A stretch of 64,000 bases of DNA from Chryseobacterium joostei. GTDB taxonomy: Bacteria > Bacteroidota > Bacteroidia > Flavobacteriales > Weeksellaceae. The DNA is taken from contig NZ_CP033926.1 of assembly GCF_003815775.1 (NCBI RefSeq), positions 1,612,001-1,676,000 on the forward strand, in the 5' to 3' direction. Positions 25,769 to 35,562 of the stretch are shown one piece after another. The position numbers and the translations under genes were made by a program. The notes beneath the pieces are model-generated. The model did not search any database. It had not been told where the DNA came from and was given only the letters and a program-made list of their open reading frames with translations. Numbering within the stretch: the first letter of the stretch is position 1; the number at the start of each line of letters is the position of its first letter.

Positions 25769-25830
25769 TGTATTAATGTATTAATGTATTAATGTATTAA
25801 TGTATTAATGTATTAATGTATTAATGTATT
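25761..25830. repeat. Octamer tandem repeat, TGTATTAA x 8.75
   Basis: Eight full copies and a 6-base partial copy of TGTATTAA, all perfect. The first copy supplies the last codon and stop of the PLD-like gene (ATG TAT TAA), so the repeat starts inside the coding end and runs on into the 3' region, up to 14 bases before the terminator. The 8-base period is not a multiple of 3, but the first copy ends translation, so copy-number change should not alter the protein as long as one unit remains. Confidence 0.95.
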
Positions 25831-25843
25831 ATTTTATATCTAT

Positions 25844-25880
25844 AAAAAACAGCAGTTTTCTTGAAGACTGCTGTTTTTTT
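25844..25880. terminator. Bidirectional intrinsic terminator
   Basis: The stem AAAAAACAGCAGT / ACTGCTGTTTTTTT has arms at 25844-25856 and 25867-25880 and is followed by T-runs in both directions. It ends the plus-strand PLD-like gene and the minus-strand T9SS protein gene. Confidence 0.9.
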
Positions 25881-25906
25881 AATCGTGTATTTTGAACTAA
25901 GAGAGA

Positions 25907-27769
25907 TTACTTTTTCATTATTTTCTCTGTTATTGTTGCAGACTTTGTTTTAAGTTTGATATAGTAAACTCCTGTTGAAAGAGAGGATAATACTAATTGT
26001 TCCTGAGCCATACTTAAGGTTCCCTGCTTTACAGATTGCCCTGTAGCGCCATAAATTTCATAGGAAACCAAAGGCTCCTTGCTTTTAATATAAAGAACAT
26101 CCTGCACAGGATTTGGATAAACCTCTATTCCTGCCTGAGAAGATGAAGTCTCTACTACTGAAAGACTGCAAGCAGACTTGGCATATTTTGCAAAAAAAGA
26201 CTGGGATTTACCTCCTGTTACATTAACTGCCATAGTGTTTATACCATCATTAGCCTCTGTAAACAGCTCATTATGGAAAAAGCCCCCTAATAAATAATTA
26301 CCATCCTTATCTACTGCAATGGCTGTAAATTCATCCTGGACCCCAAAGTTACTGCGAATCTCCTCCGCTCCTATAAATGCTCCGGTATCTTTGTTAAGAC
26401 GAACCAATAAAGGATCTGAAAGGTCTGTATTAGGACGCGTCATAGAATAAGTGCCCCAAACATCATTCCAGCTACCCTTAGCAAATGCCACTTCATTTCC
26501 GTTAAGGGCAATCATTCCTTTCATAAAACGCTAACCAGTAAAGCTTGTTATCCCATCCGGGATTTTAGCCCATTTTACAACACCATCCGCAGTAAGCCTC
26601 ATAATGAAAGGCACCTGTTCCTGGTAGTTGGGTAGGGGCAGTGTATACTCTCCGAAAGTGGCTGCAGTGGTACCCGCAAAATAACGTCCCGAAATATAGA
26701 TATCTGAGGAGCTTGTATCTTTTATAATGGAATGAATTTCATCGTCTAAAATGGTAATTCCTGTATCAAACTCCTTTCTCCATAGCTCCGTTCCTGTAGC
26801 TCCGTTAAAGGCCAATAAGTAAGCATCTTTTGTAAACGGAATATTGTTATACGAGAGATTTGCCATGACATTGGTATAGTCTCCATACATTCGTTTTCCC
26901 GCCAAATAATAACGGTTCAGCCCTTCATCATACATCAGATTTACTTTTCCATCTGCAATACCTACACTTAAATCTCCTGTTATGGGCAACAATAATGGGG
27001 TTGCCGGTGTCATATTTCCATTATCATAATTGAATTTAACCAGATAATATTGATAGGATGAAGTATAGGAGGCTGGTACAGTAATTAATCCGTTTAGATG
27101 AGTCCCCGCTTTAAAGCCCAGAATAGCATGAATATTTTTGGAAGAATCCATATACATCATCTGTGTAACAGTCTGGCGCAAAGCTATGGTAACATCTCCC
27201 TGTAAAGGCTTGCTCCATGCCAGCTTGCCATCAGATGTATTAAACTTCAGCAGATGACTAGTTTTATTTCCAGCTTCCACGGTATTTTGATCAGTGGCAG
27301 TAATAAGAGGCATGGTATGAGTATCATCGAAATGTATAGGAACAGCATTTGGATCACCCACATTCGATTGATTTATAAAATAACCCATAATATATAATCC
27401 ACCATTATTATCCACTTCTATGTTCCAGGCAAATTCATTGTATCCGCTACCGCCTATGGTTCTTGACCACCTTATATTCCCCTGACAATCAGTAGAAAAA
27501 AGAAGAAGATCACGGAGTCCATAGCTGGTAACGGGTACACCATTTAAATTTTGTCCTTGTGCCCATGTACTTGCTAAATAATAGGTGTTATTATTGTTAT
27601 CTACAGCTATATCCCGTATGGATTCATCATACAGATAATCAAAAAATGCAGAATTTGAACCGGTTTGCCCTCCCGCTTGTTTTGCCCATTGCCATTGGTA
27701 ATTCTGGCTAAAAGATAATACAGGAAGCATTAAAAATAAGATCCATAGTTTACTTTTAGATTGTATCAT
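25907..27769 (-). pseudogene. T9SS-exported protein split by an in-frame TAG stop
   Basis: Two adjacent frames are one gene. From 27769 it starts with a signal peptide (MIQSKSKLWILFLMLPVLSFSQ) and reads 412 residues of a beta-propeller-like repeat protein (units such as RDIAVDNNNNTYYLASTW, NIEVDNNGGLYIMGYF). It meets TAG at 26531-26533, then continues in the same frame (CGT TTT ATG) for ~206 more residues to 25907. The 3' part holds another propeller unit (FTAIAVDKDGNYLLGGFF) and a C-terminal T9SS type A sorting domain (IEVYPNPVQDVLYIKSKE). Removing one base change would restore a ~620-residue protein. As read, the upstream piece lacks the secretion signal and the downstream piece lacks the signal peptide. 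A sequencing error remains possible. Confidence 0.85.
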
Positions 27770-27795
27770 ATAATTTCATTTAGTTATTACATATA

Positions 27796-27828
27796 ATAAA
27801 AAGCAGTGCTCTCCGAAGAGAACACTGC
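27796..27828 (-). terminator. Intrinsic terminator with UUCG tetraloop
   Basis: On the minus strand the arms GCAGTGTTCTC and GAGAGCACTGC (11 bp with one wobble) close a TTCG loop, followed by TTTTTATTA. It lies 15 bases after the stop of the 1633-residue gene and separates it from the split gene downstream. Confidence 0.92.
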
Positions 27829-27843
27829 CTGTTTAATAAGGTA

Positions 27844-30800
27844 TTAATTTTTAATTAATTTGCCTTGTAATGAGGTATCTCCCGTTTGTACAATAACAAT
27901 ATAAGTACTCTGCAACCAGCTAGAAACGTCTACATCTACCTCACCGGAGGATGCTTTCAGTTCCTTACGGAATTTGACATTGCCCATAGCGTCAAAAACT
28001 GTAATCTGTTTTGCCAGCATTTTTTCATTGCCAGTATTATACGAGATTTTCACTTTTTCCTTTGCAGGATTTGGCATCATTTTTAAAGATGAAGCCGAAG
28101 TAACACCTACTACTCTTTCAGTTCTTGTTGGTGCAGATTTACCTATAACAGGAACCTGAGCAACAAATTTACAATCTTCTTGACCCATGAACAGAATATC
28201 ATCACTTCCTCCAGGGAAGTTAGCATTTGGATAGAAAGCCAATGGGTTAGCATTCAAGTCATAAGTACCTCCTGCCGGAATTGTAATCATAGATGGCAGA
28301 TACATTCCATATCCATTAAGACTGGAAACCGTAAGAGTAACCGGCTGGCTACCTCCATTGAATATGCTTCCGTGAACATTATAATGATCTTCATCCCATT
28401 TGAATGATACAATTTCAGCGCTCAGTCTGCAATCTATTTCTATTCCACATTCTTTACCTGGGAAATAGTTCATTGGTCCTGAAGTAAACAAACATCCGAT
28501 ATGTCCTATTTGCAGATTATAAGTTCCTGATGCATCAAAATACAACGGATGAATAACATCATTAGTTCCACTCTGGATAGGATTTCCGAAAAGTTGCCAT
28601 TGATGAGAATCAAAAACACCTTTTGGACCTAGGATATAACGATCTTTACTTCTACACTCATCATAACAACCCGTAGGGAATATCCACATTAAGCTTTCAA
28701 TACTTAATGGTACAATTACCTGACCAGATACCTTACAACCACTTGGCGCTGTATAGATTACTTCATATACTCCTCCCTCATTTACAGTTATAGACTGTCC
28801 TGTCATTCCATTACTCCAGTTGTAGTCTCCTACAGATGGTCCTGATGCTGTTAACTTGATTTCATATGGCTGACAGTTTTGCTTAGTATATGTTACAGTA
28901 GGCCATGCCGGTGGATTGCTAACTGTTACAGTAAAGCTTTTAGATGATGTACAACCCGTTGATCCTGCTGGACGTACTTCCAGGGTATAGGTATAAGTAC
29001 CTGCTGACAATCCTGGTGTAGTATAGGTAATAGGATAAGGGTTTGAAGTCCAAGGTACTAATATTGTAGAACCTGTACTCCATTGATATTGCAATGTATT
29101 ATCTGCTACAATACCATTCAGCGTTACTGAACTTCCTGCACAGATCGCTGATTTCCCAGATATGTTAACATATGGAGCACTTTTCAACGTTACTATTGCC
29201 GGAATATCACTCATACTATAGTCTTTACAACCTTCTGATGATACCAATACCGGCCAGTAGCTCCCTGACTGAGTTGGAGTGAAAGACATTGAATTTGGTG
29301 CTCCCGGCACAGGCTGAGAACCATTCATCCAGATATAACTATTTGGAAAGCCAAATAATGGATTGTGAACAATTGTCGGAGCACTTCCTACACAACCAAC
29401 AAAATTACTTGGGGTAATAGAACCTCCGAAGTTTGCTTTAACTATAGTAATTGATCTGTTTGGAGAACTATAAATACAGCCTTGAGGCGTTTTAATTTCC
29501 AGTCTTATGGTTTTTGGACCGGCAGAATTAAATGTAATATTACTAGTTGCCCCTGAAGCTACATACGCAGTATTATCAAAATACCATGTATAAGTATTCG
29601 CCGGATCATATGATGGAGCAGTAAATGTATTTACCTCTCCTGCACATGCCCACGCCGGAACTAAAAAGTTTACGTTCGGAGTTGGCTTCAGTGTAATAGT
29701 CTGAGTTGTTGTACACGCTGGCAATTGTGGCTGCCCCGGTACAGACATTGTCATGGTAAAGGTATAAGTACCTGGCGCCAGATTAGTATAGGTAGCTGTC
29801 TGCCCATACTGAATTGGTTGCCCTGCTAAACTGAATGAGTACGAAATACTATTCGGATCTATGTTAAATATTGTAGATGTATTGTACAGAGTAAGATTAT
29901 ATCCATTTCCGTTACAAGTCTGACTAATATTAAATTTAGGCTCGTAGTTCTTTTGAATTTCTAAACTTGCACTGTACCAGCAAGAACCATATCTAAGACG
30001 TACAGAAACAATGTGCGCTCCCGCAAGATTAGTCTGAAATACAGGTGTGGTTGTTCCTTGCCCGGAAATCAAAGTAAGCACACTGTCTGAAACCCATTGA
30101 ATTTCATCCGGCGGAATATTAGTACTAAATCCGCTTACAGTAATTGTATTACATCCTGACCATTTCGGAATAAACTTAATTTTAGGGGGAGCTGTACAAC
30201 CCGTTCCTGTTCCACAAGACTGTATTACATTCACATTTTGTGAATAAACAATACAACCATTAATGTCCTTAGCTCTTACCCTGTATGTTCCGAATATAGG
30301 ACCACCAGAGATCGTGTATGAATTGGTGTTAGCTAACGGTATATTTACACCGTCATGCTGCCACTGCCATTCAACAATATTAGTAAGTCCCGTAGAACTG
30401 TTGGCCGTTAATTGATAAGAAAAGAAAGTTGGATCACAAACGGCAATATTATACACCGGTGAAATGGTGATAATTGTTTCCGGAAGTATTTCAAAGATCG
30501 CTATTCCGGTAGGTTTATAAACACATCCGTTAGTTCCTGTATAGGTTACGGTAACCGTTTGAGAAACATTGCTTCCTGAATTATTCTGAATATACCCATT
30601 ATTTGGGAAAGTATAAACTCCAGATGCATTGAAATTTGCTGGATGTGTAGTTCCATTAGCAAAAGTGAAAGTTACACCAGTTGCTGAAGTAATTGTTCCC
30701 TGATTAACCGTGAAAGTAAGATCAGAACCTAAACAAATTTTCCCAACATTCGTAAAGCTTACCACAGGAAGGGTTAGTTTTGTGATCGGAATGCTTAGTA

Positions 30801-32745
30801 TTTTTGTAACTCCACATTTTACTATTTTCAAATTCAGAGAAGTCGTATTTACTCCGCCAGAAATTTCGTTCAGGTTTACAGTAAGATTACTGCTACCTTG
30901 TCCTGCTGCAAAACTTCCGAAGTTAGGATGCCCAAAGCTCCATTCCATGAAATCAGGAACAATACCGTTCAGGTTTGCACTGAAATTTTGTGTACTACTC
31001 GGGCAGAAAGGTCCTGGATTCGGGTTAATAGTAATAGAATCAAGATCTATTAATTTTACTTTCTTTGATATTGGATTAGAAAGACAACCCGCTGGGCTTT
31101 CTGTTTTATAACGAACAGATACCGTATAAGATGAAGCTCCGGCATTAAATATAACCGTTACAGAGTATCCGGTATTACTTCCCTGAATAGTACCATTGGT
31201 AACTTCCCATACAGGAATCAGTCCTGCCGGCACAAACCCTAGCGTATAAACATATGGTCTTCCGGAACATACAAGATCATCTCCAACGATAGGTCCTGTA
31301 GGTGGTTTTGGAATTGATGTCGCCTTAATCAGTCTTGGCTTACTTACACAACCTCCTCCTTGTCTAACTGCAGTAACTACATACGAGCCTACATTTGGGA
31401 AGTCATAGGTAAAAGGTGCTGTTCCGCCAGGTTGTGGTACAGACAATGCCACCCCATTTAAAGTTACTGTCCAAACAACAGGTACATTAGGTGTCACTGT
31501 AAATGTCTGCATTGTTCCTCTACAGATTTCATCTGTTCCTCCACTTATCACTACAGGTTCTTCTACGGTGATCGTTTTCATTCCTTCACCACCACATAGT
31601 AATAAAGTATTAGAATATTTAGCACTAAGTGTATAAACACCCGGCTGTGATGCTTTGAAAAGAACCTCATTTCTTTGTTGGTTGTATGTCAATTGAGCAT
31701 TTCCAGGCCCTGTTACATTCCAATCAACCTTAGTAGTTGGCCATTGAGGGATTGCATACTTGTACTGAGTATCAGCACACACTACAGGCTCTCCCTGAAT
31801 TTCTACCTTCTTTAAAATTACTGGAATTTTAATGGTAGTCCACTCCGGACAAGAGCAAGCAGATTTGTACATTACATATCCAAAGCCTTCCTTAGGATCT
31901 ACCTGATCCCATCTTACTTCAATTTCATTACCATGCTGGTTTATAAGTGTTCCTCCACTTACGTCCCATTCTCCTTTCTCACATCCATCCTGTACGCTAT
32001 ATTTTTCAACGCTACCCTCACATACTACGGAAGCACAGTTGATCTGAACAGGTGGAGCTTCCAGGATCTCGACATCTCTTTCGAAAGTGTTAGAGCAGCC
32101 ACACTTATTGGTTACCGTCAGTTTTATGTGCTTTACTCCAGCTGTGTTATAGGAGTGAGACGGTTCAAAGGCTGTAGAAGTTGTATTATCCCCAAAATCC
32201 CAGAAATAATTGATAATATCCGCCCCTCCATTCTGTTGGGAAAGATTATCAAAATAGATTAAGGTATTTTTACATGCAGTCTTTTCCAGATTCATTAATC
32301 TGAACTCAGCAATTGGTGAATTCATTTTTTCGATACACACTGTCTGAGTTTCAGTAGTTCCGTTGCCAAATGTAATGACTGCCTGTACAGAACCTCCTCC
32401 TACACTTCCCCAGGTAATATAGCCCTCGATATTTCCTGCTCCGGATGTACCTGCCACCGTTCCTCCGGAAGCAGTCCATTGCACATTGGAAATATTGGTT
32501 CCGTTCACTGTATATTTTACAGTACTTCCTTCACAAACACGGACACAATCGCCGGGTTTAATGCTTGGAGAACCAATTGCATTATCGTCTTCTCCTTTTT
32601 CTCCTCGGAATTCTTGGCATCCAACTTGGGAATCCCATGTAAGGTGGGTTAACGTTTGTGCCTGTAGTCCCCACGGTACTAAAAGCCAACACAGTAGTAG
32701 CCATCTAAAGATGTGCTGCCTACCAAAATAAATGGTGTTTTTCAT
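27844..32745 (-). CDS. Giant T9SS-exported protein with PKD/Ig-like repeats, adhesin-like
   Basis: 1633 residues. The signal peptide HIFRWLLLCWLLVPWGLQAQ is followed by many Ig/PKD-like modules. The clearest PKD repeat is FWDFGDNTTSTAFEPSHSYNTAGVKHIKLTV (residues ~186-220); further modules repeat short motifs (VCEGSTVKY, CRGTMQTFTV, CAGSSVTLNG) around single cysteines, in the style of flavobacterial surface proteins that read 'C.G....f'. The C-terminal ~80 residues end in a T9SS type A sorting domain (MMPNPAKEKVKISYN to QTGDTSLQGKLIKN). Expected to be secreted and anchored on or released from the cell surface; adhesion is the family inference, and nothing here shows a ligand. Single transcription unit with a strong terminator. 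Confidence 0.88.
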   Translation of the reverse strand: MKNTIYFGRQHIFRWLLLCWLLVPWGLQAQTLTHLTWDSQVGCQEFRGEKGEDDNAIGSPSIKPGDCVRVCEGSTVKYTVNGTNISNVQWTASGGTVAGTSGAGNIEGYITWGSVGGGSVQAVITFGNGTTETQTVCIEKMNSPIAEFRLMNLEKTACKNTLIYFDNLSQQNGGADIINYFWDFGDNTTSTAFEPSHSYNTAGVKHIKLTVTNKCGCSNTFERDVEILEAPPVQINCASVVCEGSVEKYSVQDGCEKGEWDVSGGTLINQHGNEIEVRWDQVDPKEGFGYVMYKSACSCPEWTTIKIPVILKKVEIQGEPVVCADTQYKYAIPQWPTTKVDWNVTGPGNAQLTYNQQRNEVLFKASQPGVYTLSAKYSNTLLLCGGEGMKTITVEEPVVISGGTDEICRGTMQTFTVTPNVPVVWTVTLNGVALSVPQPGGTAPFTYDFPNVGSYVVTAVRQGGGCVSKPRLIKATSIPKPPTGPIVGDDLVCSGRPYVYTLGFVPAGLIPVWEVTNGTIQGSNTGYSVTVIFNAGASSYTVSVRYKTESPAGCLSNPISKKVKLIDLDSITINPNPGPFCPSSTQNFSANLNGIVPDFMEWSFGHPNFGSFAAGQGSSNLTVNLNEISGGVNTTSLNLKIVKCGVTKILSIPITKLTLPVVSFTNVGKICLGSDLTFTVNQGTITSATGVTFTFANGTTHPANFNASGVYTFPNNGYIQNNSGSNVSQTVTVTYTGTNGCVYKPTGIAIFEILPETIITISPVYNIAVCDPTFFSYQLTANSSTGLTNIVEWQWQHDGVNIPLANTNSYTISGGPIFGTYRVRAKDINGCIVYSQNVNVIQSCGTGTGCTAPPKIKFIPKWSGCNTITVSGFSTNIPPDEIQWVSDSVLTLISGQGTTTPVFQTNLAGAHIVSVRLRYGSCWYSASLEIQKNYEPKFNISQTCNGNGYNLTLYNTSTIFNIDPNSISYSFSLAGQPIQYGQTATYTNLAPGTYTFTMTMSVPGQPQLPACTTTQTITLKPTPNVNFLVPAWACAGEVNTFTAPSYDPANTYTWYFDNTAYVASGATSNITFNSAGPKTIRLEIKTPQGCIYSSPNRSITIVKANFGGSITPSNFVGCVGSAPTIVHNPLFGFPNSYIWMNGSQPVPGAPNSMSFTPTQSGSYWPVLVSSEGCKDYSMSDIPAIVTLKSAPYVNISGKSAICAGSSVTLNGIVADNTLQYQWSTGSTILVPWTSNPYPITYTTPGLSAGTYTYTLEVRPAGSTGCTSSKSFTVTVSNPPAWPTVTYTKQNCQPYEIKLTASGPSVGDYNWSNGMTGQSITVNEGGVYEVIYTAPSGCKVSGQVIVPLSIESLMWIFPTGCYDECRSKDRYILGPKGVFDSHQWQLFGNPIQSGTNDVIHPLYFDASGTYNLQIGHIGCLFTSGPMNYFPGKECGIEIDCRLSAEIVSFKWDEDHYNVHGSIFNGGSQPVTLTVSSLNGYGMYLPSMITIPAGGTYDLNANPLAFYPNANFPGGSDDILFMGQEDCKFVAQVPVIGKSAPTRTERVVGVTSASSLKMMPNPAKEKVKISYNTGNEKMLAKQITVFDAMGNVKFRKELKASSGEVDVDVSSWLQSTYIVIVQTGDTSLQGKLIKN

Positions 32746-33243
32746 GGTTATTAAAAATGTATTAATTTTCGTTTGGAAATTAATAAAAAAAATAACACAA
32801 AAATCATTTAATAGTGAAAAAGATATAGGTTTTACACACTAAACATCAACAATATACCAATATTCATGTTTATATGTTATTTCACGCACTTTATAGTTAT
32901 CTGTAATGATCAATTTATTTTTCATTTCCGAATAAAATCAATGTATTTTTTTTGTTTTTAGGTGTATTTTGTAGGAAAAATTTAACCAAAAAGACGCATA
33001 AAAATGTTAAATTGAAACCATTAAAAGAAAAATGTTATAAAATTTTAATAAAAAAAGTGAAAAAATTCACTTCAATTATGAAATAGAACTATTGCAATGA
33101 TAATCTACCCGGCATGGTAAAAAAGAGAATTGAAAAACCTGTTTAAGAATAAGATTAGATCGTAAGGGAAGTTAAAATTCAAAAAAAGGTGTTCTATTTT
33201 AAAATTAAGAATATAATCCTGGAAATCTATTATTACTAATAAT
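32746..33243. other. AT-rich intergenic region upstream of the giant gene
   Basis: About 500 bases. It should hold the promoter for the 1633-residue gene and the end of the peptide operon, but I found no convincing -7/-33 pair, no RNA and no ORF worth calling. Confidence 0.4.
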
Positions 33244-34062
33244 TTACTTGAAAAATTTCTCTGAATAAGCATAAGTAAACCTTGAAACCTGATATGGAAA
33301 GGTTTCATACAAAGAATTGCCTTCATTGAATGAGATTCCTTTTTCAAAACCTTCCTTTGATTCCAAAAATAAAGCCTTGGCTTCTTCTCCTTTGTTTTGT
33401 TTGGATAAAGATAAAGCTTTATAATATTTTGCATCAGCAAAACCCTTATAGTGCTTCAATGAAATATCAAAGTATTCTATTGCCTTTGAATAGTTTCCTG
33501 TCTCATATTCTATGACTCCTGAATAAAACATTTCATACGGATTTACCACATTATACTTTCTTCCAAAAGAGACCGCTTTTTCCATAAACTGCCTGGACAA
33601 ATCAAACTGATTCAGTTGCAGGTAGCAGAGTCCCATCCAAAATCCATAGGGATGATCCATCACAACACCATTCTCATTTTCCTTAGACAATTCCTTAAAT
33701 TCATTTAAGGCACTCGTATAATCTTTCTGAAACAAACACTTTATAAATGCACGATACTCTTTGTAATGATTGGTTTTATCCAACTCCACAGCTTTGTTAA
33801 GATACATCATCCCCAGTTCATACTTTTTTTGCTTGAATAAAGGCATTGCTTTTTGCTGCCAGAAAAAAGCTTCCTTAGGCAAAATAACAAGAATAGAATC
33901 CAGATATTGCTGGTGCTGAACAGAAAAAATAGAAACCCTGGAATCTTCCCTGATCAGATTCAGGAAGACTTTCTTTTGTGCATCATTCAAATCCTTTGTC
34001 ATGGTACTACTTTGTGAAAACATAATTATCGGAAAGAAAGAAAGCAAAAAGAGGATTCTCAT
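33244..34062 (-). CDS. Exported TPR protein, third gene of the peptide operon
   Basis: 272 residues with an N-terminal signal peptide (MRILFLLSFFPIIMFSQ). The rest is helical, with TPR-like units: PKEAFFWQQKAMPLFKQKKYELGMMYLNKAVEL, FDLSRQFMEKAVSFGRKYN, NYSKAIEYFDISLKHYKGFADAKYYKALSLSKQNKGEEAK. The start overlaps the stop of the upstream gene by ATGA, which indicates translational coupling. In the operon it follows the HQxxH protein and the double-glycine peptide. A periplasmic scaffold role in handling the peptide is a guess. Confidence 0.75.
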   Translation of the reverse strand: MRILFLLSFFPIIMFSQSSTMTKDLNDAQKKVFLNLIREDSRVSIFSVQHQQYLDSILVILPKEAFFWQQKAMPLFKQKKYELGMMYLNKAVELDKTNHYKEYRAFIKCLFQKDYTSALNEFKELSKENENGVVMDHPYGFWMGLCYLQLNQFDLSRQFMEKAVSFGRKYNVVNPYEMFYSGVIEYETGNYSKAIEYFDISLKHYKGFADAKYYKALSLSKQNKGEEAKALFLESKEGFEKGISFNEGNSLYETFPYQVSRFTYAYSEKFFK

Positions 34063-35231
34063 ATCGGGTTTTTTTCAGCAAATTTCTTATACGTAAAGTT
34101 ATAGGGATGATCCTTGAAATCATAGGATTGATAAAATTCTTTATACTTATTCTTCATTTCCAGCAATTTATTTTTCATCTCTGTAAAAATAAGCATTCCG
34201 TATTCATAAAATATATTTTCATCTTTCCCAAATAAATGTTCCAGTAACAATAAGTCATTCTGACACTTAAGAATGTATATGGAAATCCTGCCTAGCACCT
34301 CATGCTCCTGTCTGGGATTTAACTTTACATTTGAATACAGCTTATCTAGATTATCAAATATAAAATAATAAGTAAACAATGCATGTACTACTACCTCCAG
34401 CGTTCTGGTTTCTACAACATCAATATTCTTACCTATTAATAATTCCTGTAGTGATGTTTCCTTATCAATTTTAAAGAAATTATCATTCTCAAAAAGTATA
34501 TTGGTTAAAATAACGTGGGCAGACTGATGGGAAATATCATCAATAAAGAATATTTCATCATAATCTTCCTGATAAGAGTTATAGAAAGTAAGCCCGTGAG
34601 CGTACTTATGAGAAAAGGAATTCTTATTCATAAAATCAGTATTGAAAACCACACACTTAAAAGCAAATCTTTCAAGCAGTTCAAAGCATTCTGGATTATA
34701 TTTTTTAATAAATTGATAGGCTTTCGCAAGGTTTCTTCTCTGCTGCTGTGTTACCGTACTAATTTCAACAGACACTACCTGAGAATCTGCATCCGTGAAA
34801 AGAGGTTCCAGAAAAGGTAATGGATATTTCAGAAGCTCAATTTTAGTACCATCCAGATATTCAACACCCTCATAAACACTTTCAATTTTGTCACCGTTTA
34901 GGAAAACTTCGTAATGAGGTTTACGGATTGTTATCTCTTCAGAAATGCAGTTGGTGGTAAACCATCCTTTTTGTGGAATATAAAACCTACCATAAGCATC
35001 CGTTTTTAGTTTCAAATCCTGCGTATCACAATAAGGAAACAGTACTGAATCCAGATTGGTAAATTCTTCAACATTAAAATAAGTAAATAAAAATGGCTCT
35101 TTATAGATTGAATCATTCTCAAAATCAATAATTTCAAAAATGTCTCCATTGTCATTATAAAGCAAAAACTTTATTGCTTCAAGCATTTTTTGATTTCCTT
35201 CTGATGCTAATCTTTCTATTAATGCTATCAT
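34059..35231 (-). CDS. Putative peptide-modification protein with HQxxH motif (variant of the HExxH-type family)
   Basis: 390 residues, no signal peptide. The central motif HQSAH at 235-239 (FIDDISHQSAHVILTNILF) sits in a helix like the HExxH motif of 'HExxH motif-containing putative peptide modification' proteins found beside RiPP precursors, but with Gln in place of the catalytic Glu. The flanking sequence (acidic residues before, VILTNILFEND after) is similar in shape to that family as I remember it. The gene follows the double-glycine peptide after 60 bases and overlaps the TPR gene by four. If the substitution is real, the protein may bind metal and peptide without hydrolysis, or use a different base. 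I do not know a described homologue. Confidence 0.55.
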   Translation of the reverse strand: MIALIERLASEGNQKMLEAIKFLLYNDNGDIFEIIDFENDSIYKEPFLFTYFNVEEFTNLDSVLFPYCDTQDLKLKTDAYGRFYIPQKGWFTTNCISEEITIRKPHYEVFLNGDKIESVYEGVEYLDGTKIELLKYPLPFLEPLFTDADSQVVSVEISTVTQQQRRNLAKAYQFIKKYNPECFELLERFAFKCVVFNTDFMNKNSFSHKYAHGLTFYNSYQEDYDEIFFIDDISHQSAHVILTNILFENDNFFKIDKETSLQELLIGKNIDVVETRTLEVVVHALFTYYFIFDNLDKLYSNVKLNPRQEHEVLGRISIYILKCQNDLLLLEHLFGKDENIFYEYGMLIFTEMKNKLLEMKNKYKEFYQSYDFKDHPYNFTYKKFAEKNPI

Positions 35232-35291
35232 CTTTATTTATTATTTTACTGTTTATGTAAAACAAAGGACTGTTTTCACAGTCCTTGTTAT

Positions 35292-35465
35292 TTAGTTTTG
35301 TCCTTTTAATTCATCATTAATTACTGCACGAATTTTATCTTCCAATGTCGGACAACCATGGCAGTCATCTGGTCCTGCAAGCCCTCCTTTAATAGTTGAT
35401 AAAACTTTTTTTCCATCCATAGACTCTGCTCTTTTCTTAAAGTCGTCTAGTGTTAATTTTTTCAT
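35292..35465 (-). CDS. Double-glycine precursor peptide of a RiPP-like operon
   Basis: A 57-residue peptide. The leader MKKLTLDDFKKRAESMDGKK continues VLSTIKGG, with GG at 27-28, resembling Bacteroidetes GG-type natural-product precursors. The 29-residue core reads LAGPDDCHGCPTLEDKIRAV then INDELKGQN, with a CxxC pair (CHGC) at its start. It heads an operon with the HQxxH protein and the exported TPR protein and is driven by a near-consensus promoter 60-100 bases upstream. It is too short for routine ORF calling. No exporter lies in the window. Confidence 0.78.
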   Translation of the reverse strand: MKKLTLDDFKKRAESMDGKKVLSTIKGGLAGPDDCHGCPTLEDKIRAVINDELKGQN

Positions 35466-35531
35466 TGTAATTGTTTTTAAAAAATTCCTACTCTATAAGC
35501 TTTTCGGTTTCCGCTAACAAAATTGTTGTTT

Positions 35532-35562
35532 CAAATATAGATGAGTAAGTACTTTTATCAAA
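35532..35562 (-). promoter_or_regulatory. Near-consensus Bacteroidota promoter of the peptide operon
   Basis: On the minus strand TTTG (35562-35559) and TATATTTG (35539-35532) are separated by 19 bases, which matches the primary-sigma consensus TTTG-N19-21-TAnnTTTG. The predicted start near 35525 gives a ~60-base leader before the peptide ATG. Confidence 0.75.

Noticed and set aside
25761..25830. Octamer repeat read as a CRISPR-like array
   Set aside because: Units are 8 bases with no spacers; it is a simple tandem repeat.
30710..31111. Plus-strand open frame of 133 codons opposite the giant T9SS gene
   Set aside because: Lies wholly inside the 1633-residue gene on the other strand, has no recognisable domain and follows the codon shadow of the real gene.
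33105..33440. Minus-strand 111-codon frame overlapping the TPR gene
   Set aside because: Shifted frame of the TPR gene extended into the AT-rich region; no protein-like composition beyond the overlap.
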